Shown here piece after piece: positions 35,519 through 43,459 of a stretch of 64,000 nt of DNA. Where the stretch lies: assembly GCF_049472675.1 (NCBI RefSeq), contig NZ_JAPNXM010000007.1, positions 41,240-105,239 on the forward strand, read 5' to 3'. How positions within the stretch are numbered: position 1 is the first letter of the stretch; every line of letters starts with the position of its first letter. A model generated the notes under the pieces. The model had not been told where the DNA came from and made no database searches. It saw only the letters and a list, made by a program, of their open reading frames with translations. Origin of the DNA: Deferribacter thermophilus. Lineage in GTDB: Bacteria; Chrysiogenota; Deferribacteres; Deferribacterales; Deferribacteraceae. The position numbers were made by a program, and so were the translations under genes.

Positions 35519-36184
35519 TTGAAGCGGGATGAAGTAAAAAAGTTTGATGGAAAAAACGGCAATAGAGCATATATAATTTACAAAGATAAAGTTTATGATG
35601 TAACTGATAGTAAATTTTGGAAAAATGGCATTCACATGTCAAGGCATAAAGCTGGTGAAGATTTAACTGATTTCATCTCAATGGCACCCCATGGTGATGA
35701 TGTTTTAGAAAGGGATAATATTAAGTTTGTTGATGTATTAGAACCTGAATCAATCAATGATAAAGAAGATAAAAAAGAGCTCTTAAGAAAGCTTTATAGT
35801 AAATTACACCCCCACCCTATTTTTGTGCATTTTCCAATGGGTATATTTTACTTTGGAGCATTAATGCAACTGTTATATCTTTTAACTAAAAACAGTACCT
35901 TTGAAAAAAGCGGATTTTATGCATTAATAGTTGCTACAATATCTATATTTCCTACAGTAACTTCGGGCATTTTAAGCTGGTGGATAAATTACGATTTAAC
36001 ATTAACAAAAATCTTTAAAAACAAAATAGTTTATTCTGTTATACTTACCGTTTTATCCATTTTATTAATTTTTATTAAATTGCAATCATCATCTATTATA
36101 ATTTATACAGTCGGTTATTTTTTACTTATACCCATACTTACTTTTATTGCATACAATGGTGGTAAAATTACCTGGCCTAATTAG
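35519..36184 (+). CDS. Cytochrome b5-like haem domain fused to DUF2231 membrane domain
   Basis: 221 residues with TTG start at 35519 after GAGGTG. The first 80 residues resemble the short bacterial cytochrome b5-like fold (VKKFDGKNGNRAYIIYKDKVYDVTDSKFW, then MSRHKAGEDLTDFI and APHGDDVL, offering two histidines as haem ligands). The remainder (from LHPHPIFVHFPMGIFYFG) is the DUF2231 four-helix membrane domain, which carries its own HPHPIFVHFP histidines. It may pass electrons between the membrane and a cytoplasmic partner; the partner is unknown. Confidence 0.8.
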   Translation: MKRDEVKKFDGKNGNRAYIIYKDKVYDVTDSKFWKNGIHMSRHKAGEDLTDFISMAPHGDDVLERDNIKFVDVLEPESINDKEDKKELLRKLYSKLHPHPIFVHFPMGIFYFGALMQLLYLLTKNSTFEKSGFYALIVATISIFPTVTSGILSWWINYDLTLTKIFKNKIVYSVILTVLSILLIFIKLQSSSIIIYTVGYFLLIPILTFIAYNGGKITWPN

Positions 36185-36206
36185 TTTTTAATTTTGGAGG
36201 AATGAA

Positions 36207-36449
36207 ATGGATAAAAAGTCTAAAATAAAGGCCTTAGAGCAAATGATAGAAGTAGTGCTAATTAGAATACCAAAAGAGATTGAGGCCATGAGATTTTATA
36301 AATCAGCAGCAGAAAAAGCTGTAGATGAAAATGCAAAAAAACTTTTTGAATCTTTAGCAGAGCAAGAAAAAGGGCATGAAGCAGAACTGAGAAGAATACT
36401 AGAAAATTTAAAAGCTCAATTATCCGAATTAAAAAATTCCAGCTCTTGA
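36207..36449 (+). CDS. Two-helix ferritin/rubrerythrin-like protein
   Basis: 80 residues, one helical hairpin. RIPKEIEAMRFYKSAAEKAV and LFESLAEQEKGHEAELRRI supply an E...E and an ExxH motif, half of a rubrerythrin-type di-iron site. A complete site would need two chains, as in encapsulated ferritins or other mini-ferritins. No rubredoxin domain. No encapsulin gene is nearby. TTTTGGAGG precedes the ATG. Confidence 0.7.
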   Translation: MDKKSKIKALEQMIEVVLIRIPKEIEAMRFYKSAAEKAVDENAKKLFESLAEQEKGHEAELRRILENLKAQLSELKNSSS

Positions 36450-36486
36450 TGTTGTAAATAATTTAAAAATCTGTTATCATAATTAT

Positions 36487-37167
36487 ATGAATAACTTAAT
36501 AAGTTCATTTAAATTACAAGAAAAACATATCGAAATTTTTAAAAAATATGGAAATGAACTTAATATAAAAACAGGAGAATTCCTTTTTTATGAAAATGAT
36601 GAAGCAAAATCTGCATATCTCTTACTTGAAGGTGAACTTGATGTTTTAATCAAAGATAGCGTTGATTCTCTACGTTTAATAAATAAGCTTCATCCAATCA
36701 CTCTTTTTGGAGAAATGGGCTTATTTACTACAGGTAAAAGAACAGCGACAATCAGGGCAACCAAAAATTCTAAAATAATAGAAATTGAATATAAAACCTT
36801 TCTTAGCATTGCATCTAAAATTCCAGCAGTAAATCTTAATATGATTAAAGAATTAAGTAAAAGACTAAAAGAATGTAACGAAAAATTAATAGAAAATATT
36901 GACTATCAAGCCAAAACTAAAACCATAACATATATTTATAAAGTTTTTAAAGAAAGATCAAAAATTGAGTTTGAAGAGAACTTAGAAAATATCTTACCTA
37001 TTATAAATATAGAAAAGAGTGAGCTATTAAAAACGCTTTTCTTTTTAGAAAAATTGAAAGTTATTTATCAATTAGATTTAATTGACAACAACAAATTAAA
37101 ATTTAATATTAATAAGAACTTAATTGAAAAATATTTTTTCAAATTTCTTTTAGGTGAAATAAAATAA
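36487..37167 (+). CDS. Cyclic-nucleotide-binding-domain protein (Crp/Fnr-like)
   Basis: 226 residues. The N-terminal cNMP fold is clear (NIKTGEFLFYENDEAKSAYLLLEGELDVLI, LFGEMGLFTTGKRTATIRATKNSKIIEI in parts). The C-terminal half is helical (INIEKSELLKTLFFLEKLKVIYQ) and looks like a degenerate winged helix, so DNA binding is uncertain. It directly abuts fapA. Confidence 0.75.
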   Translation: MNNLISSFKLQEKHIEIFKKYGNELNIKTGEFLFYENDEAKSAYLLLEGELDVLIKDSVDSLRLINKLHPITLFGEMGLFTTGKRTATIRATKNSKIIEIEYKTFLSIASKIPAVNLNMIKELSKRLKECNEKLIENIDYQAKTKTITYIYKVFKERSKIEFEENLENILPIINIEKSELLKTLFFLEKLKVIYQLDLIDNNKLKFNINKNLIEKYFFKFLLGEIK

Positions 37168-38760
37168 ATGGGATACACAGTCACTGCAAAATCATTGGAA
37201 GAAGCTTTTGAAAAAGCTCAAAAGTATTTTCAAAGAAACCTTTCTGAATTAGATTATAAAATTGTATCTATTAATCCAAATGATGAAAATAAATATACTT
37301 TAGAATTTAATATTAAAGAGACAGTTATAGGTAAATCTGGAAAATTATACGAAGAGATTTTCACTGACGAGTTTGAAGTTATTATTTCAGATGACGAGAT
37401 GAAAGCTTATCTATTTATCCCTGAAAAACCAAAAAAAAATATAGACAAAGATTACTTGGTTAATTTATTAAATGAAAACAGTGTAAAAAGTGGTATTCTT
37501 ACAGATGTTTTAGAGAAAATTGTACTTTTTCTAAAAAATGACAAACCTTTAGATTCATCAATATTAGTTGCAAAAGGAAAACCTCCAAAAAATGGAAATA
37601 ATGGAGAGCTTATTTTAAAAAGCAAATCAGACGATATCTTAGACTCATTTTTAACAGCAGATGAAATAGATGACAAAATAGATTATAAAGAAGTTTTTAA
37701 AAAAAGGCTTTTTATTGTTGAAGAAAATGAAGAAGTAGCAATGATAATCCCCCCTTCCAAAGGGGAAGATGGCTTTACAGTAACAGGGAAAGTATTACCT
37801 GCAAAAGATGGAAAGCCTGTAGAAGTTAAATTAACAGATAATTTAATACTCAAAGACAACAAAATTATTTCTAAAATCAAAGGGTTGCTTTTAGTAAAAC
37901 AAACAGATAATCTTAACTATGAAATAGATGTTTCAGAAGTATTTATAGTTAATGAAGATGTTGATTATTCTACTGGGAATATAGATTTTCCTGGCTCAGT
38001 CATTATCAAAGGGGAAGTAAAAACTGATTTTACTGTAAAAGCTGGAAAAGATGTAATAGTCCAATCTGTCTCTGGAAACATTTTAGCTGAAGGGAAAATT
38101 ATAGTTAAAGAAGGTGTCACGGGAAAAAGTTTTGCAAATAGAAATATAATTAAGGCTGATGAGTTAGAAGCAAGTTATATACAATTTTCAAATATCACTG
38201 TAAACAAAGATATAAAAGTAAAAAAATATATTAGAGATTCAATAATTTATAGTGAAGGGAAAGTAGAAGTAACAGGTACACCCGGAATGGTTTATGGAGG
38301 GAAAATAAATGCTTTAGAAGGGATTACAGTAAAAATATTAGGCTCACCTTCATTTACCAAAACTGTAGTTTCCACTGGTATATCAACTAAAATTTTAAAC
38401 GATATTTCCACTTTATTAGCAGAAAAAAGTGCAATAAATGAACAACTAACAAAAATCAGACTCTATCTTGGTAATGCAGATCGTCCATTAGTAAGGGATA
38501 AATTAAAAGAAAAAATAGAAAAATTGAAAGCAACAAAATTTGAACTCAACAAAAAATTAATGAGTATAGAAGTAAAACTTAAGGAGTTGTATGAAGAAGT
38601 GCAAAAATTCAAAAACTCAAAAATTGAAGTTTTAAAAGAGGCTTATCCTAATGTAAAAATTATTATTGGGGAAGCTACCTTATTATTAGAAAAGAAGTTA
38701 AGAAATGGATATTTCTTTTATAATAAAGATAAAAATGCAATTGATTATATGTTGAAATAA
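37168..38760 (+). CDS. FapA family (DUF342) protein
   Basis: 530 residues. The N-terminus has a Jag-N-like segment (YTVTAKSLEEAFEKAQ). The central part, MIIPPSKGEDGFTVTGKVLPAKDGKP and NIDFPGSVIIKGEVKTDFTVKAGKDVIVQ, is the right-handed beta-helix of FapA/DUF342. A coiled coil of about 90 residues (430-490) follows. FapA affects flagellar assembly or polar positioning in Vibrio; its role here is unproven. A terminator follows the stop. Confidence 0.82.
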   Translation: MGYTVTAKSLEEAFEKAQKYFQRNLSELDYKIVSINPNDENKYTLEFNIKETVIGKSGKLYEEIFTDEFEVIISDDEMKAYLFIPEKPKKNIDKDYLVNLLNENSVKSGILTDVLEKIVLFLKNDKPLDSSILVAKGKPPKNGNNGELILKSKSDDILDSFLTADEIDDKIDYKEVFKKRLFIVEENEEVAMIIPPSKGEDGFTVTGKVLPAKDGKPVEVKLTDNLILKDNKIISKIKGLLLVKQTDNLNYEIDVSEVFIVNEDVDYSTGNIDFPGSVIIKGEVKTDFTVKAGKDVIVQSVSGNILAEGKIIVKEGVTGKSFANRNIIKADELEASYIQFSNITVNKDIKVKKYIRDSIIYSEGKVEVTGTPGMVYGGKINALEGITVKILGSPSFTKTVVSTGISTKILNDISTLLAEKSAINEQLTKIRLYLGNADRPLVRDKLKEKIEKLKATKFELNKKLMSIEVKLKELYEEVQKFKNSKIEVLKEAYPNVKIIIGEATLLLEKKLRNGYFFYNKDKNAIDYMLK

Positions 38761-38761
38761 A

Positions 38762-38791
38762 TAAAAAAAAGGGCTACAAAATGCAGCCCTT
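38762..38791. terminator. Terminator between fapA and the chemoreceptor gene
   Basis: Stem AAGGGCT/AGCCCTT with a 9-base loop between convergent genes. On the minus strand it is followed by a run of eight or more T, so it serves the chemoreceptor gene best. Confidence 0.7.
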
Positions 38792-38797
38792 AACCCT

Positions 38798-40510
38798 TTA
38801 TATTTTAAATCTTTTTATTTGAGTTTGTAATTCTTCAGCAAGTTTTGATAACATCTCAACAGCAGTAGCCATTTCTGAAGCAGCTATTGAATTTTCATTA
38901 ATTACTTTCGAAATACTTTCTATTGATCTTGCCATCATTTCTGTTGCTTTTGCTTGTTCATCGGTTGCTCTAGCTATATTTTCAACTTCCATCGAAACAG
39001 TTTCTACATTTTCTTTAATTATATCAAGAGCTTCTTTTGCTTCATCAGCTTTTACTTTTCCTATTTCAACCTGCTCCACCCCTTCACTCATACTTGCCAC
39101 AGCCCCACCTGTATCCGCTTGAATATTTTGTATCATTTCGGTAATATCTTTTGTAGCTCTCATTGTTTTTTCAGCTAGCTTTCTTACTTCATCAGCAACC
39201 ACAGCAAAACCTCTACCATGCTCACCAGCTCTTGCTGCTTCAATTGCAGCGTTTAACGCTAAAAGATTCGTTTGATCAGCAATATCATTAATAACCTGAA
39301 TTATCTCACCAATTTGCTCACTTGATTCTCCAAGAGTCCTTACAGTCTCTGCAGCTTGAGAAACTGTTATTGCAATTTGATCCATCATCTGTTTTGTCTC
39401 TTCTACCAAGGCATGACCTTTAACAACAGATTCTTTTGCTTCTGCTGCACTTTTTGCCACATTTGCAGCATTTTGAGCTACTTCCATAACAGTTGCATTT
39501 ACCTCTTCTACTGCGCTTGCTGTTGCAGCTGCCTCTTCACTTTGTTCTCTTGCACCAGCTGCAATAGCCTCAGAATTTGAAGCTAGTTGTGCCGAAGTAG
39601 AAGCTAGTGATACCACCGATTCAGAAACTGAGCTTAAAACATTTCTTATATCATCCACCATTTTATTTACAGCTTTTGCAACAGCACCAACCTCATCATC
39701 ATACTTTACATCCACTTTTGCGGTAAAATCACCATTTGCAATTCTTGCCAAGGCTGCATTAATATTATCAAATCTTGAGAATATCAATTTTGAATTTAAA
39801 ATATAAAGCATTGCAATAATTATAATTAAAACAATTATTAAAACAGAAAAATCTCTTGTGATATTTTTATTTATCATAGCATTAATTGGAGCTAGAGGAA
39901 TAAAAATTTCAAATGCACCATGTACTTCACCTGCTTTCCAACCCTCCATTTTAACTCCTGTTGGATCCAACCCTTTGTCATTCCCCCAATATTTCTCACT
40001 CTCAGCTGGATCTCCATGACACCATTCACACTCTTTAGAAAGTCTTATGGCTTTAAAATATCTTATATAACCAGAATCTTTATCTATTAAAACCTTCTCA
40101 GGGGTATTTCCAGTGCCTGTATCTTTACTTTTTAACTCAGATAATACTTCTTCCTCTAAAGAATCAGGTTGATTATCAGGGTTTCTTGGTGAAACTTTAG
40201 GAACTTTAAATTTTATACCTAACTCTTTTGCCTTACTTTTAATTATTTTCATTGAACTAACAACAGGAACTGTCAATAAAAACTTATTTACATCCTTTTT
40301 AATTTCATCAAAATTGTATAAATTAGCGTCCCATTTTTTAGCCATAAACTCTCTTGTCCCTTCAGCAACTACAATAATATTTCTTGCCCTTTCAACTTGA
40401 GATTCAATAGCAGTTTTTTTTGCAATTTTTGCGCTAAACAGAAATAAGATACTAAATGAAATCAACAAAATTACAGATATTATTAGAGCTAACTTTAATT
40501 TTAAACTCAT
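38798..40510 (-). CDS. Methyl-accepting chemotaxis protein with haem-c (Tll0287-like/DUF3365) sensor domain
   Basis: 570 residues. Helix 1 (LALIISVILLISFSILFLF), then a periplasmic domain to about residue 215 containing CEWCH at 161-165, a c-type haem attachment site as in Tll0287-like/DUF3365 domains. Helix 2 (FSVLIIVLIIIIAMLYIL) is followed by HAMP (RIANGDFTAKVDVKYDDEVG) and a signalling coiled coil with the MCP tip IINDIADQTNLLALNAAIEAARAGEHGRGF (in parts). It probably senses redox state or a gaseous ligand and feeds CheA. The gene lies next to a hemerythrin gene, supporting oxygen or redox sensing. Confidence 0.92.
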   Translation of the reverse strand: MSLKLKLALIISVILLISFSILFLFSAKIAKKTAIESQVERARNIIVVAEGTREFMAKKWDANLYNFDEIKKDVNKFLLTVPVVSSMKIIKSKAKELGIKFKVPKVSPRNPDNQPDSLEEEVLSELKSKDTGTGNTPEKVLIDKDSGYIRYFKAIRLSKECEWCHGDPAESEKYWGNDKGLDPTGVKMEGWKAGEVHGAFEIFIPLAPINAMINKNITRDFSVLIIVLIIIIAMLYILNSKLIFSRFDNINAALARIANGDFTAKVDVKYDDEVGAVAKAVNKMVDDIRNVLSSVSESVVSLASTSAQLASNSEAIAAGAREQSEEAAATASAVEEVNATVMEVAQNAANVAKSAAEAKESVVKGHALVEETKQMMDQIAITVSQAAETVRTLGESSEQIGEIIQVINDIADQTNLLALNAAIEAARAGEHGRGFAVVADEVRKLAEKTMRATKDITEMIQNIQADTGGAVASMSEGVEQVEIGKVKADEAKEALDIIKENVETVSMEVENIARATDEQAKATEMMARSIESISKVINENSIAASEMATAVEMLSKLAEELQTQIKRFKI

Positions 40511-40565
40511 TATTTACCCCCAAAATCACAGATTTATTATATAATCGTCAATATAAAGAAAATAT

Positions 40566-40972
40566 TTAATTTTTTTCAATATTCTTTAAAAAGGAAACAA
40601 GAACAATATCTGTTTTTAAAATATGATTTTCATACCATTCTCTTAACGATTTTAATACTAATAAAGTATCAGCTTTATTCATACCACTTAAAATTTTTAA
40701 TCTTTTTTTAGCAAAATCTTTTCTAAACTTTCATGTTCCAACTTATGTACTTCATAATCTGGATAGTTATATTTTTGCATAAACTCTTCTTCAGTTTTGA
40801 AATGAGTTTTTACATAGTTTTCTAAAAATGTTAAGGAATCTGAAATAGCTTTTTCACCCTCCCCTACTTTAAAGTATTTTTCAATTTTTGCCAATAAATA
40901 AAACATAGCTCCATGCTGCTCATCAATCCTATCTATCCCAGTTATTAAATTCTCTGGTAAATATTCTTTCAT
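40566..40972 (-). pseudogene. Bacteriohemerythrin, interrupted by a frameshift at a poly-A tract
   Basis: The first frame (to 40697) encodes 91 residues with hemerythrin ligands: DEQH, HFKTEEEF and YEVHKLEHESL. It stops right after an A7 tract at 40703-40709. Adding one A there would continue the frame through LKILSGMNKADTLLVLKSLREWYENHILKTDIVLVSFLKN (in parts) to a stop at 40566, giving about 137 residues, the normal family length, with the final HIxxxD ligand motif. So the gene is either inactivated, slippage-expressed, or mis-sequenced. ATG 40972 follows GAGGTG. Hemerythrins bind oxygen at a di-iron site. Confidence 0.85.
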
Positions 40973-40988
40973 TAACACCTCAAAAAAT

Positions 40989-41040
40989 CCCGGCTGAATG
41001 CTTCAGAGGGGAGGAGGGTAGAAGCATAGGATCAGCCGGG
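40989..41040 (-). terminator. Long hairpin between panD and hemerythrin; probable panBCD terminator
   Basis: A 9-bp outer stem (CCCGGCTGA/TCAGCCGGG) and a 7-bp inner stem (ATGCTTC/GAAGCAT) enclose a 16-base loop that is C/U-rich on the minus strand (CCCTCCTCCCC) and purine-rich on the plus strand. On the minus strand ATTTTTT follows, just before the hemerythrin ribosome site. It fits a terminator for panBCD or an attenuator of hemerythrin. Confidence 0.7.
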
Positions 41041-41109
41041 CAAAAAGAAGCATTGTTATTAATTATATTTTATACAAACTTTAAAACTTTTTCAACTTTT
41101 ATTTAAATT

Positions 41110-41481
41110 TTAAACTAAAGTTGTTTCCTCTTTTCTAATTATTCTATTTTTTTCATCAACCTGGATTACAACAGGTTTTAAATCTTTTAACTCTTCTTCA
41201 TCATACAAACCATAAGATACAATAATAACCATATCCCCAGGCTGTACAAGCCTTGCAGCTGCACCGTTTAAACAAATTTCACCACTTCCTGGTCTACCTT
41301 CAATTGTGTAAGTGGAAAATCTTGCACCGTTCGTAATATTGTAAATATCAACCTTTTCATAAGGTAAAATCCCTGCAGCATCCATAAGCTCTTTGTCAAT
41401 GGTAATACTACCTTCATAATGAAGATCAGCATCTGTCACTGTAGCTCTGTGAATTTTGGATTTAAACATTATCCTTTTCAT
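41110..41481 (-). CDS. panD: Aspartate 1-decarboxylase
   Basis: About 123 residues. It makes beta-alanine for pantothenate. The self-cleavage site Gly-Ser is in LHYEGSITID, which generates the pyruvoyl group, and the Lys and Tyr of the active site (KSKIHRATVT, YE) are in place. ARLVQPGDMVIIVSYG is the C-terminal core. ATG 41481 is favoured by GAGGTG 5 bases upstream; it lies just after the panC stop region. Last gene of panB-panC-panD. Confidence 0.93.
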   Translation of the reverse strand: MKRIMFKSKIHRATVTDADLHYEGSITIDKELMDAAGILPYEKVDIYNITNGARFSTYTIEGRPGSGEICLNGAAARLVQPGDMVIIVSYGLYDEEELKDLKPVVIQVDEKNRIIRKEETTLV

Positions 41482-41482
41482 A

Positions 41483-42328
41483 TTACACCTCAAATATATT
41501 ATTATCTATAAGTCTTGCCTTACCCACAAATACAGCTAAAGCAAGTAAAAATTTATCTTTTATATCCTCAACTTTTTCTAAAGATTCAGGATCTACAATT
41601 TCTACATAATCAATTTTTGTATAAGGATGTGAAGAGATAAAATCAATAACCCTCTTTTTTATCTCACCTGCGCTTCTCACCCCTTCAGCCAAAGCATCTT
41701 CAACAATTTTAAAAGATCTATTTAGTGATAAAGCTGACTTTCTTTCCTCCTCATTAAGATAAACATTTCTCGAACTCATCGCTAAACCATCAGATTCTCT
41801 CACAATTGGCATACCAACAATATTTACATCCATATCAAGATCTTTAACAAATCTTTCAATAACTTTTAATTGCTGATAATCTTTTTTCCCAAAATAGGCA
41901 TTGTCAGGCTTTACAATATTAAAAAGTTTTGTAACAACTGTGCATACACCATCAAAATGACCTGGTCTGCTAGCTCCACATAAAACCTCGGTAATTTTTC
42001 CCACAGAAACTTTAGTCAAAAAGTCTTTTGGATACATCTCTTCTACAGATGGGTAAAACAATACATCAACACCCTCTTTTTCCAGTATGGCTTTATCTCT
42101 TTCTAAATCTCTTGGATATTTATCAAGATCTTCATTAGGCCCAAATTGTAATGGGTTTACGAAAATACTTACTACTACTTTGTCATTTTCCTTCTTTGCT
42201 TGTCTAACAAGTGAAAGATGCCCCTCATGCAAATATCCCATAGTGGGCACAAATCCTATTTTATATCCATTATTTTTAAAATCTTGACTTATTTTTTTCA
42301 TTTCTGCTTTACTATTAACAATCTGCAT
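41483..42328 (-). CDS. panC: Pantothenate synthetase
   Basis: 281 residues. FVPTMGYLHEGHLSLVRQAK has the HIGH-like nucleotide motif, VSIFVNPLQFGPNEDLDKYPRD the pantoate site, YFGKKDYQQL and a KMSKS-like SDGLAMSSRN. It ligates pantoate and beta-alanine. Starts 2 bp after panB. Confidence 0.95.
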   Translation of the reverse strand: MQIVNSKAEMKKISQDFKNNGYKIGFVPTMGYLHEGHLSLVRQAKKENDKVVVSIFVNPLQFGPNEDLDKYPRDLERDKAILEKEGVDVLFYPSVEEMYPKDFLTKVSVGKITEVLCGASRPGHFDGVCTVVTKLFNIVKPDNAYFGKKDYQQLKVIERFVKDLDMDVNIVGMPIVRESDGLAMSSRNVYLNEEERKSALSLNRSFKIVEDALAEGVRSAGEIKKRVIDFISSHPYTKIDYVEIVDPESLEKVEDIKDKFLLALAVFVGKARLIDNNIFEV

Positions 42329-42330
42329 AA

Positions 42331-43149
42331 CTAACCTCTAAAAAAAGTGTGTTCTTTTGACGGGAAAACATCATTTTTTACTTCTTCTATATATTTTTTA
42401 CCACCATCCAAAATAACTGACTTGACATCAGCATATCTTTTAACAAACTTTGGGACAAAATCATCAAACATACCAAAAACATCATGGAATACTAGTATTT
42501 GGCCATCGCAATCTTTACCAGCACCAATACCTATTGTTGGCACTTTGACTGTTTCAGTAATCTTTTTACTTACTTCAGCAACAACCCCCTCTAAAACGAT
42601 AGCAAAAACTCCAGCATCTTCCAAAGCCAGAGCATCCTCTATCAATTTTTCATCCCCTTCTCTACCCTGGATTTTATAGCCACCCATAGAATGAACATAT
42701 TGAGGCATAAGACCTATATGCCCCATTACATTAATACCTCTATCAACAAGTTTTTTTATTAATGATGCAACATTTTTCCCACCTTCAAGCTTAACAGCCT
42801 CTGCACCACTTTCTTTAATAACCCTTACACAATTTTTTATGGCATCCTCTTCACTAACATGATAAGTTCCAAATGGCATATCAGCCACTAAAAAAGCTCT
42901 TTTTAAACCTCTCTTAACAGCCTTAGTATGATAAATTATTTCATCAAGTGTTACATAAAGGGTATTTTCATATCCATTAATAACCATTCCTAATGAATCA
43001 CCCACCAATACCAAATCGACACCTGCTGCATCCACTAATTTTGCTGATGTGTAATCATAAGCTGTAAGACATGCAATTTTTTCACCATCATTTTTCATTC
43101 TTTTTAAATGATTAATTGTAATTTTCTTTATCTCACTATATTTACTCAT
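42331..43149 (-). CDS. panB: 3-methyl-2-oxobutanoate hydroxymethyltransferase
   Basis: 272 residues. It adds a hydroxymethyl group to ketoisovalerate, the first step to pantothenate. CLTAYDYTSAKLVDAAGVDLVLVGDSLGMV includes the metal Asp residues; VKLEGG and GIGAGKDCDGQILVFHDVFGM are conserved. GAGGTG precedes the ATG, directly after the leader terminator. Confidence 0.95.
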   Translation of the reverse strand: MSKYSEIKKITINHLKRMKNDGEKIACLTAYDYTSAKLVDAAGVDLVLVGDSLGMVINGYENTLYVTLDEIIYHTKAVKRGLKRAFLVADMPFGTYHVSEEDAIKNCVRVIKESGAEAVKLEGGKNVASLIKKLVDRGINVMGHIGLMPQYVHSMGGYKIQGREGDEKLIEDALALEDAGVFAIVLEGVVAEVSKKITETVKVPTIGIGAGKDCDGQILVFHDVFGMFDDFVPKFVKRYADVKSVILDGGKKYIEEVKNDVFPSKEHTFFRG

Positions 43150-43163
43150 TTATCACCTCAAAC

Positions 43164-43195
43164 AAAAAAAGCCTTCCGGCGGAAACCGGAAGGCT
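43164..43195 (-). terminator. Attenuator terminator in the panB leader
   Basis: A 10-bp stem (AGCCTTCCGG/CCGGAAGGCT) with T7 after it on the minus strand, located between the structured leader and the panB ribosome site. A near copy forms the pyr leader terminator in the other direction. Confidence 0.85.
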
Positions 43196-43228
43196 ATTTA
43201 TCGCACAAATATACTTTTCATAAATATA

Positions 43229-43266
43229 GCCGTCTCGGTCCCGCCAGGGATCCAAGCGTTTCGAGC
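43229..43266 (-). ncRNA. Candidate pan RNA motif in the panB 5' leader
   Basis: On the minus strand the leader folds as CG-CTTGG-A-TCCC, loop TGGC, GGGA-CCGAG-A-CG. This is one hairpin with two single bulged adenosines, one on each arm, as described for the pan motif that precedes panB, panC and panD genes in other bacteria. It is followed by a short variable segment and an intrinsic terminator, so it probably controls panBCD by premature termination. The ligand of the pan motif is not known to me. Confidence 0.65.
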
Positions 43267-43269
43267 TGT

Positions 43270-43297
43270 AAAATATATAATTTTTCACATTTGTCAA
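43270..43297 (-). promoter_or_regulatory. Candidate promoter of panBCD
   Basis: A perfect TTGACA (43297-43292) with TATTTT 16 bases on, or TATATT at a shorter spacing. It lies just upstream of the pan-like leader and is back to back with the pyr promoter. Confidence 0.6.
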
Positions 43298-43325
43298 ATA
43301 ATTTTTTAAAAAAATAACTAAAAGC

Positions 43326-43354
43326 TTGACAGTTTAAATTTTAATTGCCAATAT
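43326..43354 (+). promoter_or_regulatory. Candidate promoter of the pyr operon
   Basis: A perfect TTGACA and, after 17 bases, CAATAT preceded by TG (extended -10). TATATT lies three bases further on. The start would fall about 10 bases before the leader peptide. Confidence 0.6.
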
Positions 43355-43369
43355 ATTAGGGGTGGTCAA

Positions 43370-43459
43370 ATGAATATAATTTTAAATAAACCTATCAGCA
43401 AAAAGTTTGATAATTCGCCTTCTGGGAAACCGGAAGGCTTTTTTTTTATCCGGAGGTAA
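43370..43459 (+). CDS. PyrL-like leader peptide
   Basis: A 29-codon frame, ATG 43370 to TAA 43459, preceded at 5-6 bases by AGGGGTGG, a strong ribosome site. It reads straight through the downstream terminator: the T9 run gives three Phe codons in GFFFIRR. The stop is 3 bases before pyrR and the peptide end contains the pyrR ribosome site. This is the architecture of the E. coli pyrBI leader, where a ribosome following a UTP-starved, paused polymerase blocks the terminator. The codons themselves are not conserved evidence; the case rests on position and site. Confidence 0.65.
   Translation: MNIILNKPISKKFDNSPSGKPEGFFFIRR
43417..43447 (+). terminator. Attenuator terminator in the pyr leader
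   Basis: A 9-bp stem (GCCTTCTGG/CCGGAAGGC) with a GAAA loop and nine T. It lies within the leader peptide frame and 16 bases before pyrR. Confidence 0.88.

Noticed and set aside
40989..41040. c-di-GMP (GEMM) or other riboswitch ahead of hemerythrin
   Set aside because: Only one long hairpin is present, with none of the conserved GEMM segments; a terminator explains it better.
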